Shown piece after piece: positions 1 through 8,770 of a DNA stretch of 64,000 nucleotides (positions within the stretch are counted from its first letter, which is position 1; each line of letters starts with the position of its first letter). The stretch comes from Bacillota bacterium (lineage in GTDB: Bacteria; Bacillota; Clostridia; Lachnospirales; Lachnospiraceae): positions 1-64,000 of the forward strand of contig JAEYPA010000108.1 in the NCBI GenBank assembly GCA_023411225.1. The letters run 5' to 3'. The notes below the pieces were generated by a model. That model searched no databases and was not told the origin of the DNA. It saw only the letters and a program-made list of their open reading frames with translations. The position numbers and the translations under genes are program-made.

Positions 1-101
1 CCGGTAACAAGTAGGATAAGTAACACAACCAGACAGGCTATGCAAAACCCAATTACATATTTTAATATTGCTGAATTATCTTCTTGATTTCTTTTTTCCA
101 T
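1..101 (-). CDS. Partial membrane protein (N-terminus only)
   Basis: A minus-strand reading frame opens with ATG at 101-99 and runs off the left edge of the window, so only about 33 residues are visible. They begin with a short polar stretch (MEKRNQEDNSAILKYV) followed by a strongly hydrophobic segment from about residue 13, which looks like a first membrane helix or signal anchor. A good ribosome-binding site (AAGGGG) lies about 11 bases before the ATG, which is the main reason to believe the gene. The family cannot be identified from this fragment. Confidence 0.6.
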   Translation of the reverse strand, partial: MEKRNQEDNSAILKYVIGFCIACLVVLLILLVT

Positions 102-372
102 GTTACTACTGTAACCCCTTCTTATGACGTTTTATAGATTCTTATGTAAGATCCACATTATACAACATTACACCACGAAACAAAAGTACAACTTAGATAC
201 TAGCAAACATACAAATGTGGTCACTTAGGGAGCTGATACTCTTTTTCATTACCTAATATATCTACACAAGGAATTTTTTACATCTTATTTACAATCAGTC
301 ATTCGCATATCCTGTATAATCATACTAGATAGCTTTCATTATATTAATCAAAATAATTTTAAAGAGGTAAGT

Positions 373-1008
373 ATGAGGAAAAAGTTTATTTTTGTGCTTG
401 TTTGCACATTTATTGCAACTGTAGTAGTTGGATCAAAAGGCGACATCAGTCTTAGTACCAATGATACGGTAAATAAACCGTCGAATGCTACAGGAAATCT
501 CTATGGCATAGCATATGCCTCTGAATCGGTAATCTATGTTTGCGGTGATGAAGGACAGGTATTAAAAAGTATCAATAAGGGACACACGTTCTCTCAGGCA
601 GCTAAGTTTGGAGATGCTGAGCCATATCAATGCCAGCTTTTGAGTTTCTGTGATGAAAATAATGGTATTATTGCCTCTCAAAAACAAATTGCAGTCACTA
701 ATGATGGAGCTAAAAGTGGACAAAAGTGACTGTTCCGTCTGAGATTCTTTCTATCTATATGCTATCTCCTAATGTGTTTTATTATGTGGATAAATCTTTA
801 AATCTGCAAAAAACAGTGGACGGGGAAAAACCTAGGCGGAAAAACTAAAAAAGTCACAAGTTATAGTACCACAGACAACTGGGAAAACTATATAGTTAAT
901 ATTTTACCAGAAATATTGAAATGTGATTTTATCAGTATTAATCGTGCTGGAGATCTTGCCTCTATTCACAAAGGCACCAATTGGTCCGTCATTGGTATAA
1001 TGAAATAG
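373..1008 (+). pseudogene. Decayed paralogue of the downstream lipoprotein gene
   Basis: The first 118 codons read MRKKFIFVLVC... and end at a premature stop at 727-729. The following bases match the intact gene at 1218-2180 in another frame, up to a stop at 1006-1008. Adding one base to the A-run near 712-716 restores a protein matching the neighbour (AKKWTKVTVPSEILSIYML), so a one-base deletion is the likely cause. Compared with the neighbour the copy also lacks most of the segment after the signal peptide and a stretch near 830-845. The lipobox cysteine is replaced by serine (VVVGSKG against VIIGCGG), so it could not be lipid-anchored even if repaired. A ribosome-binding site (AAAGAGG) remains. 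Confidence 0.85.
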
Positions 1009-1217
1009 CAGCAATCTTAATTCAGGAAGCTCCTACTTCACAGAAAATGCTTCTCATTACTGATCTTGTTACACCATAAAGTATACAAACACATATATCT
1101 AATCCTAATAACGGTAATATTTACACTTTTACATGTTTCTGCTAGAAATTATTGTATATTATGGTTATAAAACTTTAATTATACTAAAAACCATTTGCAA
1201 TTAAGACGGAGGTAATT

Positions 1218-2180
1218 ATGAAAAGACAATTCGTTATTGTACTTGTGTGTATATTAATTACAACTGTAATAATCGGATGCGGAGGTAATGCGCCACTACC
1301 TAAACCAACAGGATGGGATAAAGTAGAGGCATCAGCTACAGCTATACCAACAGCAAAGGAGAATAATTTTGGTGGCAAAGGTTCCACTTGGCAAGACATT
1401 GGTAGTTGTGGAGGAGACGTAAAGATGTATAACGCTACTTACTATGACGAAGATAATGGTTTAGCAGTTGGAGAGAACGGAACGGTCTGCCCTACTTTTG
1501 GCCGTTATGTAAAGACATGTAGTATAGTTAATTTCTATGGTGTGGCCTATGGCTCACAAACAATGTACTATATCTGTGGCAATCAAGGACAAGTTTTAAA
1601 AAGTACAAACAGGGGAGTCACGTTTTCTCAAGTGGCCAGATTTGGAGATTCTGAACCAAATCAATGCTGTCTTATGAGCTTCTGCGATGAAACGAATGGT
1701 ATCATTGCTTCTCAGAAACGAATGGCAATCACCAGCGATGGAGCTAAAAAGTGGGTAGAAGTGAAAGTTCCATCTGATATTCTTTCTATCTATATGCTAT
1801 CTCCTAAGGTACTTTATTTTGTAGACAAAAATTTAAATCTACAAAAATCAGTGGATGCAGGTAAAACATGGAGTAAAACTCCTATGGAGTTTTATCAAAA
1901 GGAGAATACATTAAAAGAAATCGGTAAGATTGCATTATATGTAGAAAAGGATAATACGTATACTATATTCTGTTCACAAAACATCATGGGAAAGTTTAAG
2001 AAGTTCACAAGTTATAGTACAGCAGATAATTGGGAAAGCTTTATGTTTAATGTTCTGCCTAATAGACACTACCAAATAGATTTTCTTAACATTAACCATA
2101 CCGGTGACATTGTAACTATTATGACTCCCTCCGATTACTGCATCCTTAGTAAAGAAAAGAATGACGCACAATCCGAGTAA
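1218..2180 (+). CDS. Predicted lipoprotein with BNR/YCF48-like repeats
   Basis: This 320-residue protein starts with a lipoprotein signal peptide (hydrophobic residues 4-20, lipobox IIGC with Cys21), so it is probably anchored on the outer face of the membrane. The mature part has motifs typical of BNR/Asp-box or YCF48-like beta-propellers: GQVLKSTNRGVTFSQ, MAITSDGAKKWVEV and LQKSVDAGKTWSK, each a strand-turn with a Gly-x-x-W or Gly-x-x-F signature. Such proteins are often surface binding or sialidase-like propellers, but no catalytic residues are evident, so the function is unknown. The start is supported by GGAGG seven bases upstream. A truncated, frameshifted copy lies just upstream, which points to a recent tandem duplication. 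Confidence 0.8.
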   Translation: MKRQFVIVLVCILITTVIIGCGGNAPLPKPTGWDKVEASATAIPTAKENNFGGKGSTWQDIGSCGGDVKMYNATYYDEDNGLAVGENGTVCPTFGRYVKTCSIVNFYGVAYGSQTMYYICGNQGQVLKSTNRGVTFSQVARFGDSEPNQCCLMSFCDETNGIIASQKRMAITSDGAKKWVEVKVPSDILSIYMLSPKVLYFVDKNLNLQKSVDAGKTWSKTPMEFYQKENTLKEIGKIALYVEKDNTYTIFCSQNIMGKFKKFTSYSTADNWESFMFNVLPNRHYQIDFLNINHTGDIVTIMTPSDYCILSKEKNDAQSE

Positions 2181-2224
2181 TATATAAGTCAAATAGTTAA
2201 GAAATAAAGAGTGTTTCGCCATAA

Positions 2225-2258
2225 AGGCATCCTTCCTCCAGTTGGAGGAAGGATGCCT
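2225..2258. terminator. Bidirectional terminator hairpin
   Basis: A perfect 15-bp stem (2225-2239 with 2244-2258) closes a 4-base loop between the convergent lipoprotein and CotS-like genes. The plus side is followed by an A/T-rich tract. Confidence 0.85.
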
Positions 2259-2275
2259 AATTTTACTTTATCAAC

Positions 2276-3262
2276 CTATTGAAATATGCTTTCAATAAAC
2301 TCTTCTTTAAACGACGCCTGCTGCTGCAATATTGTCAGCTTCTGAATATTTCTCATGGAAATCCAAGATTTTTTGTTATTTATATAGTAATTAGTCACTT
2401 TCCAAAACTTTTCTGGGTAAAGGAGCATTAGATAAAGAATATGATACTCTTCCTTAGAAATATTTCGTACTGCTTCATATCCATTCAAAATGGCATAACC
2501 ATAATTCTTATCCCAGTTATTTTTTTCCATACATTTACGTAGCAACTGATATAAATCCATAATCTGAACGCCACAGCAACATTTTTCAAAATTGGTGATG
2601 GCCACGGCTTCCTTTGTAATAAGAATATTGTGATAGGTATAGTTCCCATGGCATCCCAATCCATTTTCTATGCTCTTTCGGTAAAAACTGTCATAATTAT
2701 AGTTCTCCAGAAGAGTAAAGGCTTTTTTTGCGTCTTCATAGAAGAAATCAAAGGTAAGAAGAAAATTAAGTTCAAAGTCATTCCTCTGCTTTTTATTCCA
2801 GATATAGGTCTTGACACGCTTTAACTCTTTATTGTGTTTGTCGAAGAGTTCTGTAAGAGGGGGCTGACAAACGTTTGTCTCCGCACTCTCCCCATTTACT
2901 CCTGTCAAGGCATTATGAACCCGGGCCAGGTTCTTAGAAGCAGTAATAATATCCTTTAACTCCTTAAGATTACATTCTTCTCCCTCAAACCAATTCTTAA
3001 GAATATACTTAGCTCCTACACTGTCAGTTGTAACATAACCTCCCTCGTTATTAGCGAGGGTCAAATCTATGTTAACAAAACCCTTATTTATCAGCATTTC
3101 CTTCACTCTATTTTCAAAAACAAGATGATTTTCGGAGTCCTCAAAATTCTTTAATATCTTCAATCCTTGATTGGTTTCCAAAAGAAATGCACCTCTTGCA
3201 CGGTACATATTATAGACTTTTAAATCATATTGTCTAAAAACCTCGCTATATTTGTCGTCCAC
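2276..3262 (-). CDS. CotS-family spore coat protein (kinase-like fold)
   Basis: About 328 residues with the layout of the CotS/YsxE branch of aminoglycoside-phosphotransferase-like proteins, which sit in the spore coat. The N-lobe (residues 10-100) has glycine-poor beta strands. The C-lobe has a degenerate catalytic loop, CHGNYTYHN (about residue 204), where active enzymes have HGDxHxxN, and ITNFEKC where active enzymes have a metal-binding Asp (IDF/DFE). Both key aspartates are therefore asparagine, so catalysis is unlikely and a structural or binding role is more plausible. GTG at 3262 is preferred as start because GGAGG lies seven bases before it; a TTG at 3280 would overlap that site. The gene faces the lipoprotein gene across a shared terminator. 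Confidence 0.75.
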   Translation of the reverse strand: MDDKYSEVFRQYDLKVYNMYRARGAFLLETNQGLKILKNFEDSENHLVFENRVKEMLINKGFVNIDLTLANNEGGYVTTDSVGAKYILKNWFEGEECNLKELKDIITASKNLARVHNALTGVNGESAETNVCQPPLTELFDKHNKELKRVKTYIWNKKQRNDFELNFLLTFDFFYEDAKKAFTLLENYNYDSFYRKSIENGLGCHGNYTYHNILITKEAVAITNFEKCCCGVQIMDLYQLLRKCMEKNNWDKNYGYAILNGYEAVRNISKEEYHILYLMLLYPEKFWKVTNYYINNKKSWISMRNIQKLTILQQQASFKEEFIESIFQ

Positions 3263-3355
3263 AGTATAGCCTCCAATCAATTAATCATCTTAGGACTCAG
3301 TGCCTTGATTAATATTATGAAGGGGCTTAAGTTTTCATACCTAAAATAAGTAGCT

Positions 3356-4741
3356 TTACCTATAGTTTCCTGCCAAGCGAAGAAGTTCTTCTTTATTATT
3401 ACGCTCTGGGTGAAGTATGACCTCGTCTAATAACGTGTTTAGTATATTGCCTAGGTTTTCTCCTGGTAAAAAGCCTTGATTAATCAAATCCTTCCCGTTA
3501 ATAGCCAAATCCCGCTGATTCATGGGGTCACCATTTCTTAAGCACTCCTCATAAATCTCCTGTACTTTTTTAAGGTGCTCATATTTCTCAGGAAAGGTAA
3601 CGGGATTCTGGGCAGAGATATCAGCATTCTGTACCAGAAATAAAAGTTCCATAATATCTGTTCCAAAAACATTGGCAGCCTTTCTGACTTTAGCCGGTTT
3701 CGGAGTAATCCTTTCATCATGGGTGGCAATAAGACGTACTACCAGGTTAATGGTATAATTGTCAAATTTGAGCCTTTTGAGAATGGCTCTGGCTAGTCTG
3801 GCACTAATAGCCGGATGTCCATGAAAATGATCTCTTCCAGTAGCATCAAAGGTCCTGCTCTCAGGCTTACCTACATCATGCAGCAGCATGGTGAGGCAAA
3901 GAACTGTGTAAAGTCTATCATCCATGGTCAGTAGTTCCTCTGGATAGGCTTTCTCCTCTAACACAAGTCTTCTTATGGCTTTTATGGATTCCAGTGTATG
4001 AACCCCCACATTATAAATATGATGAGGATTGGTCTGAGGAGTCTTAAGCATTGTGTCAAACTCAGGTAGAATCACCTTGGTAATTCCAAGTTCACTGGCT
4101 GTTATTAATTTATCTGGATGCGGGGAGGTAAGAAGCTTCACAAGCTCCACACGTATCCGTTCTGCACTGATTGAGGAAAGATTCTCTGCCTTAGCCATAA
4201 TTGCGCTTGTGGTCTCCTCTTCAATGGCAAATCCCAATTGGGCTGCAAATCTCACAGCTCGAAGAATTCTTAAGGCATCCTCATCAAATCGGTCCTCTGC
4301 CTTGCCAACACACCGAATGACCTTTTTCTCAAGATCCTTAAGTCCACCAAACTCATCCACTAATCCTACTGTAGGATTATAGGCCATAGCGTTAATGGTA
4401 AAATCCCTTCGTTTTAAGTCTTCAAGCAGATTACTGGTAAAGTTTACTGACTTTGGATGACGCTTGTCCTCATATTCTCCATCTATTCGATAGGTAGTTA
4501 CCTCATATCCTGTTTTTTGTAGCATTACTGTAACAGTTCCATGCTCAATGCCAGTATCTATGGTTCTACGAAATAACCCCTTTACCTCTTGCGGCTTAGC
4601 TGAAGTCGTAATATCCCAGTCTCCTGGCTCTCTGTTAAGGATAGTATCTCTTACACATCCTCCTACAGCAAAGGCTTCGTACCCTGCTTCTGTTAATGTA
4701 TTTATAATATATTCCACTTGTTCAGGAATCTGTATTCTCAT
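3356..4741 (-). CDS. cca: CCA tRNA nucleotidyltransferase with HD domain
   Basis: A 461-residue class II tRNA nucleotidyltransferase that adds or repairs the 3' CCA end of tRNAs. The N-terminal polymerase head shows the Gly-rich loop (VGGCVRD, about residues 26-32), the metal-binding pair in GDWDITT (about 40-46), and KRRDFTINAMAYN, the conserved motif of the nucleotide-binding region. After the neck and body helices there is an HD domain (LLHDVGKPESR, near residue 290), common in CCA and polyA-polymerase-like proteins and linked to phosphohydrolase activity. Length is normal for Firmicutes. It is a single gene, with a divergent folate-transporter unit upstream. Confidence 0.95.
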   Translation of the reverse strand: MRIQIPEQVEYIINTLTEAGYEAFAVGGCVRDTILNREPGDWDITTSAKPQEVKGLFRRTIDTGIEHGTVTVMLQKTGYEVTTYRIDGEYEDKRHPKSVNFTSNLLEDLKRRDFTINAMAYNPTVGLVDEFGGLKDLEKKVIRCVGKAEDRFDEDALRILRAVRFAAQLGFAIEEETTSAIMAKAENLSSISAERIRVELVKLLTSPHPDKLITASELGITKVILPEFDTMLKTPQTNPHHIYNVGVHTLESIKAIRRLVLEEKAYPEELLTMDDRLYTVLCLTMLLHDVGKPESRTFDATGRDHFHGHPAISARLARAILKRLKFDNYTINLVVRLIATHDERITPKPAKVRKAANVFGTDIMELLFLVQNADISAQNPVTFPEKYEHLKKVQEIYEECLRNGDPMNQRDLAINGKDLINQGFLPGENLGNILNTLLDEVILHPERNNKEELLRLAGNYR

Positions 4742-4874
4742 TGCAACCCCACTTTTCTATATTGCTCTTATCAATTTTATTCTATCTGTAATTATACTTA
4801 GTTTTTCCTACTCTGACAACCTGATTTCACTTAAGACCTATTGAGGAGTATTCCCACTATTATGAAATTAACTC

Positions 4875-4902
4875 TTGCATTCTCCCACATTTCTGCTATA
4901 CT
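4875..4902 (+). promoter_or_regulatory. Promoter for the THF riboswitch-folT transcript
   Basis: TTGCAT (4875-4880) and TATACT (4897-4902) are separated by 16 bases. This puts the start of transcription near 4909, about 25 bases before the riboswitch. A second, poorer -35-like TTGACA at 4907-4912 would start inside the aptamer and is less likely. Confidence 0.6.
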
Positions 4903-4934
4903 TTTTTTGACAAACAAAAACAAAATATTATGAA

Positions 4935-5032
4935 GCAGAGTAGAAGGTTGTGCGTTAAGTGCCGATTAGACGGGGAGTTGCTAATCGGACGAAAAGCTTA
5001 GGCTTGCGGTACAACATTCGCATCCCGCTGCT
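4935..5032 (+). ncRNA. Tetrahydrofolate (THF) riboswitch
   Basis: The element matches the known THF aptamer in order and sequence. It has GCAGAGTAG at the start of P1/P2, the conserved TGCGTTAAGTG, a long hairpin arm (CCGATTAG paired with CTAATCGG), ACGAAAAGC, GCTTGCGGT, and the closing TTCGCATCCCGCTGC whose end pairs back with GCAG at 4935-4938. In known cases it senses reduced folate and represses folate uptake or synthesis genes. It lies directly before a FolT-type gene, as expected for the class. Confidence 0.93.
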
Positions 5033-5044
5033 ACACATAGATAC

Positions 5045-5092
5045 ATACCTCTATGCTTGTAGCACTCGATCTGCAAAGGAGGTATCTTTTTT
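5045..5092 (+). terminator. Riboswitch expression platform: terminator overlapping the folT ribosome-binding site
   Basis: ATACCTC (5045-5051) can pair with GAGGTAT (5079-5085), followed by six T residues up to the base before the folT ATG. The right arm contains the folT Shine-Dalgarno (AAAGGAGG, 5075-5082). Formation of this hairpin could therefore stop transcription, hide the ribosome-binding site, or both. It lies immediately downstream of the THF aptamer, so it is the likely switch. Confidence 0.7.
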
Positions 5093-5629
5093 ATGAAAAA
5101 TGCTTTATTAAGTTTTAAGACATCTACCTTTGAATTGAAAAAAATGAGGTGTCTTGCAGTTACAGCCATTTTAGTGTCCATGTCTATTATCCTTGGCTTT
5201 TTGGCCTTTTCCACCTTTACCATTCGTATCAGCTTTGCATATTTTCCACTGGCCATTATAGCCTACTTCTACGGACCTGCTGTCAGTGTATATGCAGCTA
5301 CCGCTATTGATCTCATTAACTTTATGTTCAATCCAATGAATGGATTTAACCCTGGGCTTACTCTTTGTGCCATAATTACGGGTATGATTTATGGTCTCTT
5401 TTTATATCAAAAGAAAATAGTTTGGACTAGAATAGTAGTTACATTCCTAACCAATTCCCTAATCTGCAACTTGCTGCTAAAATCATATTTCCTAGCCATA
5501 TATAATGGTATATCCTGGCCAGCTATGATGATAACTAGACTTCCGGTGCAAATAATTATGTTAGTGTTGGAAGCTAGCTTGTTTATCACCATTTTCCCTA
5601 AAATTAAATTACTAAAAAATAAATTGTAA
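5093..5629 (+). CDS. folT: Folate-type ECF transporter substrate-binding component (FolT family)
   Basis: A 178-residue integral membrane protein with about five or six hydrophobic segments (roughly 20-45, 50-70, 75-95, 105-125, 140-170), the size of ECF transporter S components. Conserved features are LAVTAILVSMSIILGF near the start and SFAYFPLAIIAYFYGPAVS, typical of FolT-like S components, which bind the vitamin and dock on a shared EcfA/A'/T energy module. No energizing genes are near, as usual for group II ECF systems. The THF riboswitch directly upstream supports folate as substrate. Start and ribosome-binding site are clear. Confidence 0.88.
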   Translation: MKNALLSFKTSTFELKKMRCLAVTAILVSMSIILGFLAFSTFTIRISFAYFPLAIIAYFYGPAVSVYAATAIDLINFMFNPMNGFNPGLTLCAIITGMIYGLFLYQKKIVWTRIVVTFLTNSLICNLLLKSYFLAIYNGISWPAMMITRLPVQIIMLVLEASLFITIFPKIKLLKNKL

Positions 5630-5646
5630 TTTGCCCATATGGAACA

Positions 5647-5680
5647 AAACACCACCTATCTACCCCGGATAAGTGGTGTT
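5647..5680. terminator. Bidirectional terminator between folT and proS
   Basis: AACACCAC pairs with GTGGTGTT and the stem continues with TATC/GATA. It is flanked by A-rich sequence on the left and TTTTT on the right, so it can end both convergent genes. Confidence 0.85.
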
Positions 5681-5686
5681 TTTATA

Positions 5687-7126
5687 TTAGTAGGCTCTTC
5701 CCCAGTAAACTAAGGATTTAGCTGGTTTTCCACAGCAGACACAGGTCTCTGAGATTCTTTCCTGCTCAAATGGCATACATCTGGAAGTTGCTCCTGTGTC
5801 CTCTTTAATCTTAAGTTCACAAGTCTCCTCACCACACCACATAGCTTTTACGAAACCTGGCTTTTCTTCCACAGTTTTCTTAAACTCATCGTATGTGGTT
5901 GCACTATAAGTATGAGAATCTCTATGTGCTCTTGCTTTTTCTAGCATGTCATTTTGCATTTGATCCAAGATTTCTCCTAATCTAGTAGACAGTTCATCTA
6001 AGGAAACTACAATCTTTTCTCTGGTATCACGACGTACTACTACCGCTTGATTTGCTTCCATATCCTTAGGTCCTAATTCAATACGGACTGGAATACCACG
6101 AATCTCCTGCTCACTGAATTTCCAACCAGGAGTCTTCTCAGAATCATCTAATTTCACACGGTATCCGGCTGTCACTAAAGCTTCCTTCACCTCATTGGCT
6201 TTCTCTAATACGCCTTCCTTATGCTGGGCAATTGGGATAACCATAACCTGAGTAGGAGCAATTCTTGGAGGAAGCACTAAGCCGCTATCATCTCCATGAA
6301 CCATGATGATGGCACCAATAATACGGGTAGACATTCCCCAAGAGGTCTGATGCACATATTGCAGTTTATTGTCTTTATCCGTAAATTGAATGTCAAATGC
6401 CTTAGCAAAACCATCGCCAAAGTTATGGCTGGTTCCAGACTGTAACGCCTTACCATCATGCATCAAAGCTTCAATGGTATAAGTAGAATGAGCACCTGCA
6501 AATTTTTCTTTGTCTGTCTTACGGCCTTTGATCATAGGGATTGCCAGAACCTTTTCACAGAAATCAGAATACAGATTTAGCATCTGAACGGTTCTTGCTT
6601 CTGCTTCTTCTGCTGTAGCATGAGCAGTATGGCCTTCCTGCCATAAGAATTCCATGGAACGAAGAAAAGGTCTGGTGGTCTTTTCCCAACGTACTACAGA
6701 GCACCATTGATTATATAACTTTGGTAAATCTCTATAGCTTTGCACGATATTGGAATATAAATCACAGAATAAAGTCTCAGAGGTAGGACGAACGCAAAGT
6801 CTTTCCTGTAAAGGTTCTAATCCACCGTGAGTAACCCAAGCTACCTCAGGAGCGAAACCCTCTACATGGTCCTTTTCCTTCTGTAATAGACTTTCTGGTA
6901 TAAATAAAGGCATATATACGTTCTCTACACCAGTTTCTTTGAACATAGCATCTAAGGTCTTCTGAATGTTTTCCCAGATGGCATAGCCATTTGGACGAAG
7001 AATCATACATCCACGTACACTAGAGTAATCAATCAATTCTGCCTTTTTTACAACGTCGGTATACCACTGAGCGAAGTCTTCACCCATTGGCGTTATTGCT
7101 TCAACTAATTTCTTGTCTTTTGCCAT
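5687..7126 (-). CDS. proS: Prolyl-tRNA synthetase, eukaryote/archaeal-like type
   Basis: A 479-residue class II synthetase that charges tRNA-Pro. It belongs to the short eukaryote/archaea-like ProRS group: there is no editing insertion between motifs 2 and 3, and there is an additional C-terminal domain ending in a conserved Tyr (LVYWGRAY). Motif 2 is visible in [20 protein letters not shown], motif 3 in [16 protein letters not shown]. The C-terminal region keeps four cysteines ([14 protein letters not shown]) that fit the zinc site of this type. ATG at 7126 has AGGGAG upstream. The long leader carries a T-box, so expression should rise when tRNA-Pro is uncharged. Confidence 0.95.
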   Translation of the reverse strand: MAKDKKLVEAITPMGEDFAQWYTDVVKKAELIDYSSVRGCMILRPNGYAIWENIQKTLDAMFKETGVENVYMPLFIPESLLQKEKDHVEGFAPEVAWVTHGGLEPLQERLCVRPTSETLFCDLYSNIVQSYRDLPKLYNQWCSVVRWEKTTRPFLRSMEFLWQEGHTAHATAEEAEARTVQMLNLYSDFCEKVLAIPMIKGRKTDKEKFAGAHSTYTIEALMHDGKALQSGTSHNFGDGFAKAFDIQFTDKDNKLQYVHQTSWGMSTRIIGAIIMVHGDDSGLVLPPRIAPTQVMVIPIAQHKEGVLEKANEVKEALVTAGYRVKLDDSEKTPGWKFSEQEIRGIPVRIELGPKDMEANQAVVVRRDTREKIVVSLDELSTRLGEILDQMQNDMLEKARAHRDSHTYSATTYDEFKKTVEEKPGFVKAMWCGEETCELKIKEDTGATSRCMPFEQERISETCVCCGKPAKSLVYWGRAY

Positions 7127-7251
7127 ATTAGCATCTCCCTTTCTTGTTTAGACTACTGTTTACCTATCGGACTTAAAAAGAACTTTCTTTGCAATAAACA
7201 AAGCGGGATATTTCTTATGCGATAGAGAATTATACAGAATTCCCTATAATA

Positions 7252-7484
7252 TAAAAAAATCCTTCAAGTCCAACCAAGGGACCGAAAGATTCGGCGGTAC
7301 CACCCTATTTAGCAACAAAATTCTTTATCGCTCTCTTTTACTCTATTAACGCTAGAAACACGCTGTACTTTCATACAGAGCTCCAGGGTAGGTTCAAATC
7401 CTGCACCTAAAGAATCTCTCACCAACGACTCTCTCTCTTTGTAGGCAGCAAAAATTCTACTATTCCCCATCACAGCCAATATAT
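7252..7484 (-). ncRNA. T-box leader (proline) of proS
   Basis: Read on the minus strand, the leader has an AGTAG-type stem I start, a specifier loop GAACCTACC with CCU (Pro) at 7392-7390, and the T-box core AGGGTGGTACCGC near 7290-7276. A weak hairpin follows and then a T-run at about 7260-7254. The uncharged tRNA acceptor end is expected to pair with the core and stabilise the antiterminator. The codon matches the gene it precedes. About 125 further bases lie between the terminator and the proS start. Confidence 0.93.
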
Positions 7485-7490
7485 AGGATG

Positions 7491-7519
7491 ATTGTAAGAT
7501 ACATGTTTTATTTTGTCAA
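7491..7519 (-). promoter_or_regulatory. Sigma-A promoter of the proS T-box transcript
   Basis: On the minus strand TTGACA (7519-7514) and TACAAT (7496-7491) are 17 bases apart. The -35 element overlaps the stop codon of the AI-2E-family gene (7518-7516). Confidence 0.88.
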
Positions 7520-8598
7520 GTCCCTCCTGTCTTAGAACCCTCCTGAACAATGGTTTTCACGATAACCAATCCAAGAGGTCCTGCTAAAAATCCAAAAATA
7601 CCAAATAAACGGAAGCCTACAAACATAGCCACAAGGGTAAAGAAAGGATGAAGACCTATTCTATCACCTAACATTCTAGGCTCAATAAAGGATCGGATAA
7701 CCTCACATATAATATATATAGACAACACTATTGCTGCCCCAAAGTAACGCCCCTGTAGCAACTTAATTAGAGCAAGCGGCACAAGAAACAAACCGCTTCC
7801 CAGTACAGGAAAAGCATCCAATACAGCAATTGATATACCTGCTAGCACTGAATACCGACTTCGGATCCACATAAACCCCGCTACCAATATCACACTGTTT
7901 ATCGACATAATGACCAACTGTGTTTTTAAATAGGCGTAGCCTACTTTACTTAGTTTGCTGGTCACAGGTGAAATAAATTTATAAAAATCAGAGGTTCTAT
8001 ATTTACCTTTAATGTCCTCATAATCCTGAATCAGATTAATAATCCCAATGCAGATTATTAGCAATACAGAAATGAGAGCAAAAAGTCCCATTAACAGATT
8101 TAGTGTCTGCTCCGAGATAATAGGCATAATCATATCCTTAACAGTTCCCCATACTAAGTGCATATTATCATCCAGATAGCGACTGGAACGTCCTGCCTTC
8201 CATCCAAAGGTATGGTCACAGAAGCAACAAAGGGAATCCATACTACCTGCAATGGCTTTCGCATATGTTGGTAGGTCATTAATAAGATTCTTCAACTGTC
8301 TAAGCAAAACAGTACTTAAGTAAAATAAACCAGTACCAAAAATCCCCAAAAAAACAACCAAACTAAATATACTACTGAATAATAAAGGAAATTGGAGACG
8401 ATTCTTCATAAAATTCACTAAGGGCATAATAAGCCTGGCAATTAAGTATGCAATTAAAAAAGGAAAGAATAGGGGTACCAAATAACGAAATCCAACATAC
8501 ACGCCAAGAACAGACAACCCTATGAGCCACATCTGGTGTCTAAGTCTTTGACGATTGAATTCTTGTTCTTCCTTAACTCTTTCCTTTGATTCTTTCAA
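7516..8598 (-). CDS. AI-2E/PerM-family membrane protein, YtvI-like
   Basis: A 360-residue multi-pass protein of the AI-2E transporter (PerM) family. Hydrophobic pairs lie at about 28-65 and 75-100, then a soluble loop of about 70 residues (110-175), then four or more helices at 175-350. The family signature in the C-terminal half is visible: VLDAFPVLGSGLFLVP, then an IEPRMLG-type motif and a long glycine-rich last helix. Length and the short N-terminal polar tail resemble YtvI, a sporulation membrane protein of unclear role, but a general exporter cannot be excluded. TTG at 8598 is taken as start because GAGGTG lies six bases before it. A second family member is at 48244-49479. Confidence 0.8.
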   Translation of the reverse strand: MKESKERVKEEQEFNRQRLRHQMWLIGLSVLGVYVGFRYLVPLFFPFLIAYLIARLIMPLVNFMKNRLQFPLLFSSIFSLVVFLGIFGTGLFYLSTVLLRQLKNLINDLPTYAKAIAGSMDSLCCFCDHTFGWKAGRSSRYLDDNMHLVWGTVKDMIMPIISEQTLNLLMGLFALISVLLIICIGIINLIQDYEDIKGKYRTSDFYKFISPVTSKLSKVGYAYLKTQLVIMSINSVILVAGFMWIRSRYSVLAGISIAVLDAFPVLGSGLFLVPLALIKLLQGRYFGAAIVLSIYIICEVIRSFIEPRMLGDRIGLHPFFTLVAMFVGFRLFGIFGFLAGPLGLVIVKTIVQEGSKTGGT

Positions 8599-8770
8599 TA
8601 TTACACCTCAGCAAACTCACTATTCTTTATAGCATAACCATCAAGGTATAAAACTCCGATACAAGCCTTATATTCATAGTATGGATAAAACAATGTTTGC
8701 TATGTGTGATAATATTTTCTATATGTACATAAATATTCTATTACTGTTATAATTTTCCTCTACTGAGCCC

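Noticed and set aside
1184..1399. 71-codon minus-strand frame over the lipoprotein start
   Set aside because: It lies opposite a well-supported gene and has no ribosome-binding site.
4907..4934. TTGACA-like second promoter just before the THF riboswitch
   Set aside because: With TATGAA at 4929-4934 it would start transcription inside the aptamer; the TTGCAT/TATACT pair upstream fits better.
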